From positions 1 through 8,688 of the forward strand of contig PLMM01000022.1 of NCBI GenBank assembly GCA_003142495.1: a stretch of DNA of 8,688 nt, given 5' to 3'. Source of the stretch: Gemmatimonadota bacterium (GTDB taxonomy: Bacteria; Gemmatimonadota; Gemmatimonadetes; Gemmatimonadales; Gemmatimonadaceae). Below are positions 1-4,528 of the stretch, piece after piece. The notes under the pieces are model-generated. The model did no database searches, was not told the origin of the DNA, and was given only the letters and a program-made list of their open reading frames with translations. Position 1 is the stretch's first letter. Each line of letters starts with the position of its first letter. The position numbers were made by a program, and so were the translations under genes.

Positions 1-25
1 GACTGCTTCCACCGTGAGCAAGTCT

Positions 26-56
26 AAGCCCGCGCGAAAGTGCGGGCTTTTTCTTT
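26..56 (+). terminator. Rho-independent terminator at the left edge
   Basis: A perfect 8-bp inverted repeat (AAGCCCGC at 26-33, GCGGGCTT at 42-49) can extend through a G-T wobble and a C-G pair closed on a GAAA tetraloop at 36-39. It is followed by a T-rich tail (48-56, TTTTT C TTT). This is a classic plus-strand intrinsic terminator. The gene it ends lies outside the window. The first 25 bases carry nothing I can identify; a tRNA 3' end was considered but does not fit. Confidence 0.85.
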
Positions 57-231
57 GGCGGGTGCCCGGACATGCCCCGGGGAGGTGGCGATTGGCGGAT
101 TCTCGGGGGGCAGTCTCCGCGCCCCGCAGTGGACGCAATTCGCCCGTTCCGGGGCAACTTTCTCAGGCGGCGAGCGGGCCAGTACCAAGTTGGCGTTGGA
201 GGTACGAACGGCTTCGCCCCATTACGAGGGA
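57..231. other. Unassigned GC-rich stretch, no gene recognised
   Basis: This is very GC-rich sequence between the terminator and the transposase remnant. Several frames are open on both strands, but none gives a protein I recognise, and the frames simply run into flanking debris. Short self-complementary blocks (for example CCCCGGGG near 76-83) are present, but no convincing RNA fold emerges. It may be part of the insertion element or an older intergenic region. Confidence 0.4.
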
Positions 232-372
232 CGCGGGCCACGCTGCGGCCTGGATGACGTGGAGGCCGCGACGCTGGAATGGGTCGCCAGGTTCAACACG
301 ACCCGATCGCTCGATCCGCTCGGCTACCTTCCCCCAGCGGAGTACGAGATGCAGTTTGCCGCGCTCCAGCCG
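232..372 (+). pseudogene. IS3-family transposase (OrfB) C-terminal remnant
   Basis: One plus-strand frame reads GLDDVEAATLEWVARFN followed by TRSLDPLGYLPPAEYE. This is the typical end of IS3-group OrfB integrases: the 'DVExATLEWVxxFNxxR' helix after the last catalytic Glu, then '(D/E)PxGYxPPAE'. Only about 45 residues of a protein of roughly 270-300 residues remain. The DDE catalytic core, OrfA and recognisable terminal inverted repeats are absent. The frame upstream and downstream is not transposase-like, so this is a stub. Insertion-sequence debris is common downstream of rhs genes. The family call is firm; the exact ends are approximate. Confidence 0.75.
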
Positions 373-456
373 AGGATCCGGCCGACAGGCCGGCGACCTC
401 CGCGCGAGTCGCCGGCGCAGCGCTCCGCTCCCGCACTCGCCAACTCACTCGACTCG

Positions 457-833
457 ATGAAGAGCAAAACGCTGGAAGGCTTCGGCCCGCGCCTCGCTCC
501 GGCAGAGCCAGGGGATGACGCAAACGGAGTTGGGCCACGCGGCCGGCATCTCGCAGCGCATGGTCGCATACTACGAGTTGGAAAGTGCGCAGCCGCCGGG
601 CGCTCTCCTCGTTGATTTCGCTCGCGCGCTCACGGAGTCGGCTGACGCATTGCTCGGCCTCACACCGACGACGGAGCGGGTCAGCCCCAAGACCGCTCGA
701 CTCCTGAAACGCCTCACGCGCCGTCTCCGAGCGCCCGCCCGCTGATCAGCGCGCCGTCCTCTCGCTCGTCCATGCCATGCTCGATACCCGCCGCCGCTCC
801 ACTCCCCCACGCGCAAAACGCAAAGCCAGTTGA
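457..833 (+). pseudogene. XRE/Cro-type helix-turn-helix regulator, twice frameshifted
   Basis: Three consecutive frames together read as one small DNA-binding protein. From ATG 457 the first frame gives MKSKTLEGFGPRL. Between about 493 and 500 the homology moves to the next frame, LRQSQGMTQTELGHAAGIS then QRMVAYYE, a good HTH_3/XRE helix 2-turn-helix 3. It continues through a 'LxxxARALxxSADxLLGL' segment. Near 713-722 it moves again to RAVSERPPADQRAVLSLVHA and MLDTRRR, ending at TGA 831. The tail 'LLKRLxxVxxLPPxDQRAVLxxVxAML' is usual for this class. The intact protein would be about 120-125 residues and would bind DNA as a transcriptional repressor. A short 76-codon product from ATG 515 is possible but would lack helix 1. 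No clear ribosome binding site precedes 457. Sequencing errors are an alternative explanation for either shift. Confidence 0.7.
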
Positions 834-859
834 GCGCCGGCACCAGCAGCAGCTAATCG

Positions 860-890
860 AAAAAGCCCGACCAGATTTTCTTGGACGGGC
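860..890 (-). terminator. Rho-independent terminator closing the orphan Rhs cassette
   Basis: On the minus strand GCCCGTCCA (890-882) pairs with TGGTCGGGC (873-865). This is a 9-bp stem with one A-A mismatch and an 8-base loop, followed at once by TTTTT (864-860). It sits about 20 bp after the stop of the 77-aa gene (910) and so ends the transcript that carries the orphan toxin CT and its immunity candidate. Confidence 0.8.
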
Positions 891-909
891 CCTTCGGTTG
901 TGAGAATGG

Positions 910-1143
910 TCAACTCAGCGCCGTGACGCTCCTAACGCTAGTGATCGGCGCTACATAGACATTCTTCTTATCGTACGGTTTTCCTCGTACGGTGTGGCGC
1001 ACCTGAATTACGTCAAAAGTTATATCCTGGTGCTCCAACGGATCGACGTTTAGCAGTATCGCGTCGATCACCTCACCATCGTCGAACTCAAGTGTCACCG
1101 AGTGTGACTTGTGTTGGAGAAGTTGGTCTACCATGTCCACCAT
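910..1143 (-). CDS. Candidate immunity protein of the orphan Rhs CT (77 aa)
   Basis: A small soluble protein, with no signal peptide or membrane segment, that looks mostly beta-strand: VTLEFDDGEVIDAILLNVD, then DITFDVIQVRHTV, then KKNVYVAPITSVRSV. I do not recognise a named family; a small beta-barrel fold is plausible from the strand pattern. Its ATG (1143) lies 16 bp inside the end of the orphan Rhs CT frame (stop 1128), and an intrinsic terminator follows its stop. Tight coupling to the 3' end of an rhs-CT frame is the standard position of a cognate immunity gene, so the role is inferred from context: it should bind and neutralise the toxin in the cytosol. A weak GGGA lies 8 nt before the ATG; a second ATG follows three codons later. 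GC content is clearly lower than in the Rhs core. Being cytosolic, it suggests the partner toxin acts in the cytosol, for example as a nuclease. Confidence 0.65.
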   Translation of the reverse strand: MVDMVDQLLQHKSHSVTLEFDDGEVIDAILLNVDPLEHQDITFDVIQVRHTVRGKPYDKKNVYVAPITSVRSVTALS

Positions 1144-2111
1144 GATTTTGTCCCGCTGGGGTTAACGGTCACATGTGTATTCCCGCCGGCCGCGTTTTCC
1201 AAGTTTGCGTGAGGAGTCGGCGTTCCCGCGTCTGTATGAACGGTGCGTCCCATGTTTCCTGTGGCATCATTTCTCATCCCAACTTGGCGGCCGGAGCCTC
1301 GATCTACCATCGGACGCGATCCTTTCCCTGCGAAGGTTTCCGCAGCTGCATTCGCCTCGGCCTCACTTGCAACCTTGGCCTCAGCAAAACCGACCGCGCG
1401 TCCAGCTTTCGATACAGCCCTTAACATTCTTGCCGCGGATCCAACTCCAGCGGTCACGGCACCAACACCCGCACCGATCACGGTCGCCTTTGCAACACCT
1501 TCGCTGAGTGGCGTTCCGCTGAGAGCATTCTCCGCCATCTGCTGTCCGGCGCCAAGTATGCCTCCTTCGATGGCGCCTTCGAGTGCCGCTCCGGCCACAA
1601 CGAGACAGATGGGACATAACCCAAACGGATCCGAGTAGTTCACCGGATCGCCATTCGCAAACCCATACGCATTGAGCCCGCCGGCGAGGCCGATCGGATC
1701 TTCTTGCGTAAACCGCCCACTACTCGGATCATAATACCGGTTCCGCATATAGACATAGCCCGACCCATCCTTATGCGTGTCGATGAGATTCCCGGACCAC
1801 GCCGCTGGCCCGCCATACAGTGGATCGCTCGGTGGCGGATCCTGGTCCCATGGTGACTGCAGCTTCTCCGGCCACTCCAGTTGCGTGCAAAGCGTTCCCG
1901 CGGTGCAGTACCCCGAGATCGCGTTGCCCCGATAGTCGTACTCCGGAATGATCACCGTCGGACTCGAGTCGAGCCGGCCGATCGCGAGCGGATGATCGAT
2001 CCCCGCGCCGTGCGTGTAGAACACGCGGCCTTCGAGCGAGGGGCGGGAGCGCACGCCGAAGGCATCGACTTCCATCGCGGCCGCTGCAGGTTGCTGCCAT
2101 ACCGATTCCAC
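1128..2111 (-). CDS. Orphan Rhs C-terminus: core end plus distinct toxin-like CT domain
   Basis: From a GTG at 2111 the frame covers 327 residues. After about 20 residues it joins typical Rhs core: 'SLEGRVFYTHGAGIDHPLAI', 'MRNRYYDPSSGRFTQEDPIG', then a second DPFGL motif at residues 161-165. The two DPxGL motifs lie 23 residues apart, the arrangement at which Rhs proteins release their C-terminus. Beyond Cys166 lies a CT of about 161 residues unlike the CT of the main rhs gene. It has an Ala/Gly-rich hydrophobic stretch (about 167-240; 'GAGVGAVTAGVG') of the kind often preceding Rhs toxins, then a compact end with conserved-looking residues in GRQVGMRND, GRTVHTDAGTPTPHANLE, GGNTHVTV and a terminal SWWTW. 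The Arg/His/Thr pattern would suit a small RNase, but I recognise no named toxin family and this is inference. The upstream core is in another frame (see 2085-2516), so this is a displaced cassette. Expression could start at the GTG, but no strong promoter or ribosome site is evident. Confidence 0.75.
   Translation of the reverse strand: MESVWQQPAAAAMEVDAFGVRSRPSLEGRVFYTHGAGIDHPLAIGRLDSSPTVIIPEYDYRGNAISGYCTAGTLCTQLEWPEKLQSPWDQDPPPSDPLYGGPAAWSGNLIDTHKDGSGYVYMRNRYYDPSSGRFTQEDPIGLAGGLNAYGFANGDPVNYSDPFGLCPICLVVAGAALEGAIEGGILGAGQQMAENALSGTPLSEGVAKATVIGAGVGAVTAGVGSAARMLRAVSKAGRAVGFAEAKVASEAEANAAAETFAGKGSRPMVDRGSGRQVGMRNDATGNMGRTVHTDAGTPTPHANLENAAGGNTHVTVNPSGTKSWWTW
1617..2069 (-). repeat. Rhs core-end homology block, copy in the orphan
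   Basis: Protein-level repeat of 4532-4976. It runs from the LEGRVFYTHG segment to the second DPxGL, with matching pieces GNLIDTHKDGSGYVYMRNRY, YYDPSSGRFTQEDPIGL and AGGLNAYGFA. Nucleotide identity is patchy apart from a few runs such as the bases around 2014-2031 (GTGCGTGTAGAACACGCG on plus). It could mediate recombination that swaps CT domains between the two copies. Confidence 0.8.
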
Positions 2112-2516
2112 GTGCGCGTGCGCGCGAAATACGGAATCGGATGCCCGATGCCGGACGATGCGACCTCCCGCCCGCTCGCCGTATTCCAGAGCGAGCCGGC
2201 GGCGTTGTACGAGTTGATCGTCGTGTCCTTCATCGTGAACGCACGCGCCGTGGCGACGAGGGTCAGCTCGGCAGACCCCTGCGTGTCGTACAACGAGTTG
2301 GTCGTGGTGGTGCCCTGGATGTAGTTCGTGCGCGAGCGCTGGTGCCCGAGCGCGTCAGTCACCAGCGTATCATTCCACCCCGGACTCACATGCTGCGCGA
2401 GCGAGCCGACCTTCGCGTACAGGTTCGACTCACTGGCGGGCGAGCCGTCGGAGAGAAACGTTGCGGCGGTTTCCTTATTCCGTGCGTCGTAGAACAGCGA
2501 GTCCTGGATGAAGGAC
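2085..2516 (-). pseudogene. Displaced Rhs core fragment upstream of the orphan CT
   Basis: A minus-strand frame shifted from the 1128-2111 frame reads LFYDARNKETAATF, WNDTLVTDALGHQRSR, YIQGTTTTNSLYDTQGSA, INSYNAAGSLWNTASGREVA and IPYFARTRTWNRYGSN. It matches, in order, the main Rhs protein segments YDARSKRVSASF, WNDVITTDALGREQSR, VQGTTTTSSFYDSYGQAS, NSYNGGGALFNVTVRREVA and PFFARQRIKDRYGAN. Homology stops near 2070-2100, where about 80 residues present in the main protein (from LMASETQF to the WEIRADGGDG region) are missing and the frame changes. At its other end (about 2500-2517) the core stops abruptly against a plus-strand ABC-transporter fragment. It is a remnant: there is no start, no N-terminus and no complete shell. 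Confidence 0.8.
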
Positions 2517-3083
2517 GACGCGAAGTTCAGGGTGCGGACGCGAAGAGAAATCGCGCGGCTACATCAGCAGCTGAGCACGACGATGGTGTACGTCACGCAC
2601 GATCAGGTCGAGGCGAGGAATACGTTCGTGGTGGCGTTCATCGGGAGCCCGTCGATGAATTTGCTCGCGGGGTCGCTAGTGGAGACGACGGTGCGCGATG
2701 CCAGTGGCGCGAAGGGATTGAGCGGCGTGGAGTTTCGCGCGGCGGATGGCGCGTTCACGATGGCGCTCGGCGCGCAGTGGGGATCGCGGCTGGCATCGCG
2801 CGTGGGGCGCGCGGTGATTTTGGGAATTCGCCCGGAGGACATTCTCATCCATCCGGAGGGCAGCACGTCCGAGCCAGTGGGGACTGTGCGCGTGCGGCTC
2901 GATGTCGTGGAGCCGCTGGGGAGCGAGGCGTTTCTCTCGGCGCGCGTGGGCGCGAAGGAATACACTGCGCGCGTGCCGCCGCGGGGGCTACCGTCGGCGG
3001 GGAGTGAGGTGGAGCTGATGTTCAATGCGGAGCGGCTGCACTTCTTCGACGCGGAGAGTGGGGAGACGTTGTGGGTGGAGTGA
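2517..3083 (+). pseudogene. ABC transporter ATPase (MalK/UgpC type) C-terminal remnant
   Basis: The plus-strand frame begins within the nucleotide-binding domain (DAKFRVRTRREIARLHQQL), shows the H-loop strand TMVYVTHDQVEA, then FIGSPSMNLLAGSL, and the C-terminal TOBE/regulatory domain with the hallmark LGIRPEDILIHP and a family-typical end at TGA 3081-3083. Such proteins drive uptake of sugars or sugar phosphates and are about 350-380 residues. Here Walker A, the signature motif, Walker B and the D-loop are gone, leaving about 188 residues. Between VEA and RNTFVVAF (junction about 2616) roughly 25-30 residues usual in the family (the 'MTxxDRIxVxxxGxxxQxGxPxxxY' stretch) are missing without loss of frame. 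No ATPase function is possible. An ATG at 2508 is just the first available start within the junction. The gene converges on the rhs operon from the other strand. Confidence 0.85.
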
Positions 3084-3174
3084 ATGCTACACTCGTCTCA
3101 TTGCGAGAGCTTACGGAGCCAATTATTCGTGATTGAATCTGCCGTCTTCTTCACTCCACCAAAAACGTTTGTCG

Positions 3175-3282
3175 TCAAAGTGCGGTGTCCCGATGGTAGC
3201 ACAAATCGAAATTCCCGTTCATGGAGTCGACCGAACTAAACATTGTCCCAAAAGCGACGCCAACGATCACGAAGTAGGTCAC
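3175..3282 (-). CDS. Possible 35-aa membrane peptide, coupled to the gene before it
   Basis: A GTG at 3282 overlaps the TGA of the preceding gene (GTGA, stop at 3279) and opens 35 codons. The start is hydrophobic (TYFVIVGVAFGTMF), followed by SVDSMNGNFDLCYHRDTAL. The stop/start overlap is what coupled genes show, and the sequence suits a single short membrane segment. Against it, there is no ribosome site, and two other short frames (one ending near 3098) are just as open and also look protein-like (for example FGGVKKTADSITNNWLRKL). It could be the frameshifted stub of a longer membrane protein. Confidence 0.25.
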   Translation of the reverse strand: MTYFVIVGVAFGTMFSSVDSMNGNFDLCYHRDTAL

Positions 3283-3740
3283 CGGCGTTCAGACCGTCGG
3301 TCTATCTCTTTCCACGCCTCCGCGTCGTTGTTGGTAAACAAGTACCCAGTAGAACTTTGTCTGAAAAATCTCATTTCACCCGACACGAAGGGTGACCATC
3401 TGGGTCCTATGCTTTTTGTCGGTTCCAGGACGAGTAGAGAGTCGTGATGCGACTTTGCCACTTGAGCCGCGAAGCCAAGCATCTCCCTCAGCTCGCTATC
3501 GGAATCCTGTGGTGTTCCTGCTTCTTCGGTGTAATAAGATACGACCAGCGCCGTACTGTTTCGAATTGTAGCGTCCTCAAGAATCTGACCTAACTGCCTG
3601 TCATGCATCACTGACAGCAATGCTACGTGTCGGCCCGAAGCAAGTGTAATCATACGGTATCCGCGCTGGTTCGCAGCGATGATCGCCGCGGCTGCGGCTA
3701 TCACCGATGCTATCGCCGATGCGGTTCTCGCAATACTCAC
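3279..3740 (-). CDS. Membrane-anchored hypothetical protein, candidate immunity or accessory gene
   Basis: I prefer the GTG at 3740 (153 codons), which has AGGA four bases upstream and lies 10 nt after the stop of the previous gene. The frame also extends to a TTG at 3770 overlapping that gene. Near the N-terminus is one hydrophobic Ala/Ile-rich segment (ASAIASVIAAAAAIIAA), a single membrane anchor or uncleaved signal. The rest is a soluble alpha/beta-looking domain: MITLASGRHVALLSVMHD, STALVVSYYTEEAG, an acidic helix DSELREMLGFAAQVAKSH, SLLVLEPTK and a Phe/Gly-rich end. I cannot name the family; the 'LVVxYYTE...helix...LLVLEP' order vaguely resembles uncharacterised small proteins. Its place as second gene after the rhs-CT makes it a candidate component of immunity, anchored with the domain on either side of the membrane. 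GC content is lower than in the Rhs shell. Confidence 0.6.
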   Translation of the reverse strand: MSIARTASAIASVIAAAAAIIAANQRGYRMITLASGRHVALLSVMHDRQLGQILEDATIRNSTALVVSYYTEEAGTPQDSDSELREMLGFAAQVAKSHHDSLLVLEPTKSIGPRWSPFVSGEMRFFRQSSTGYLFTNNDAEAWKEIDRRSERR

Positions 3741-3750
3741 GCGTTCCTGT

Positions 3751-4080
3751 TCACGACAAATAATCGACAATGACTACAAGAAGAACTAACATAAAAATGT
3801 GCCACACCCAAAACCACGCCAATAGCGGACGCCCCCCACGTGAATAATTTGCCCACGATAGGTAATTGACGGGAGGCAGTTTCGACTCACCATCGTACCC
3901 ATCTTGTTCTGGCTTCAAGTCGATTCTATACGCTCTTAATCTTGAGAACATTATGAGTCCGACCAGCGTGGACACGAAGAACGCCCCCACGCTTAGTAAT
4001 GCTGTCACGGATAGCTCCGCTAATTGGGTCACACCAAAATTAACGTTATTGGCAACCCGTGCCGATTTTCGCGCATTCAT
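3751..4080 (-). CDS. Two-helix membrane protein, candidate immunity to the main Rhs toxin (109 aa)
   Basis: The ATG at 4080 lies 35 bp inside the end of the rhs gene (stop at 4046), so translation is probably coupled. Two clear hydrophobic helices are visible: about residues 23-45 (SVTALLSVGAFFVSTLVGLI) and about 86-108 (LAWFWVWHIFMLVLLVVIV). They are joined by a polar, Lys/Asp/Glu-bearing loop (YRIDLKPEQDGYDGESK) and a WANYSRGG stretch. I recognise no family. Small two-helix membrane proteins directly after a toxin gene are typical immunity proteins for toxins that act at or in the inner membrane or periplasm; this role is inferred from position only. There is no good Shine-Dalgarno sequence, consistent with coupling. 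Its A/T content is higher than that of the upstream Rhs shell, as with other exchangeable cassettes. Confidence 0.65.
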   Translation of the reverse strand: MNARKSARVANNVNFGVTQLAELSVTALLSVGAFFVSTLVGLIMFSRLRAYRIDLKPEQDGYDGESKLPPVNYLSWANYSRGGRPLLAWFWVWHIFMLVLLVVIVDYLS

Positions 4081-4528
4081 AGGACTGATCGTGCTTATGG
4101 CTTTTTTGAACGAGGGTATAGCCCCAGACCTCAGCGTGAGCGCTGGCCGGTATGAGACCTGCGGTTACGCTTCCAGTTATTGTGGTACCGGCCTTGTTCT
4201 GAGCTCCACACAATCCGAACACCAGCGCGCCGCCGCATAGTCCGATGTCTTCTTTTCCGCCAAACGCGTCCTGATTCGTCGATCCCCCACGCTCGACGCC
4301 GGCTGAAATTTCTACTGAGCCGGGGCCGACAGCGATATGCTCATAAGTTCCTTCTTCATTGTCATCGTGCCAGTGCCCTGCGGACACCGTCGCCCCGCCG
4401 CCGGTAAACAGATTGCCAACTGCTCCTGTAAAGTGGACTTTTCCTCCGCTGGGTTTCGCCGGAGCACTACACGATTCGGCATTGGCTTGCGTCCTGTTCG
4501 CTTTGCTCTGTTTATCCGATTCCCCTGC
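4046..4528 (-). other. Variable C-terminal (toxin) domain of the main Rhs protein
   Basis: After DPLGL-Cys, 160 residues show no similarity to the orphan CT. A polar linker (AGESDKQSKANRTQANAESC) leads to a Gly-rich, strand-rich domain: VHFTGAVGNLFTGGGATVSA, an acidic/His cluster GHWHDDNEEGTYEH (residues about 1430-1443), VEISAGVERGG, LCGGALVFGLCGA, TTITGSVTAGL, a His-rich SHKHD and a Cys-bearing end ECAKIGTGCQ. Small-Gly alternation over repeated strands suggests a beta-sheet or barrel domain rather than a helical pore or a classic HNH or EndoU nuclease. I do not recognise a family. Membrane-type neighbours suggest action at the envelope, but this is inference. GC content falls right after the DPLGL codons. 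Confidence 0.55.

Noticed and set aside
1..20. Possible tRNA 3' end before the terminator
   Set aside because: No T-arm or CCA-bearing acceptor arm can be built from the visible bases, and the 5' part lies outside the window.
21..210. Minus-strand frame reading PPEKVAPERANCVHCGARRL
   Set aside because: It stops inside the terminator stem, has no start or motif I can verify, and overlaps no other coding evidence. Kept as unassigned sequence.
40..615. Single 191-codon plus-strand frame
   Set aside because: It only strings together unassigned sequence, the IS3 stub, unrelated codons and the first piece of the HTH gene. It is not one protein.
2077..2090. NotI-like (GCGGCCGC) and PstI-like (CTGCAG) sites at the deletion point of the orphan core, hinting at a cloning artefact
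   Set aside because: Such sites are expected by chance in GC-rich DNA, and no vector sequence is seen nearby. Natural deletion is simpler.
2141..3007. Long plus-strand open frame across the Rhs fragment and the ABC remnant (288 codons)
   Set aside because: Arg/Gly-rich composition, no recognisable motifs, and it runs antisense to Rhs core and out of frame with the clear ABC homology. It is a high-GC shadow.
3063..3099. Inverted repeat GAGACG/CGTCTC and GAGTG/CACTC after the ABC remnant, possible terminator
   Set aside because: The two stems share a base and cannot form together, and no T-tract follows on either strand.
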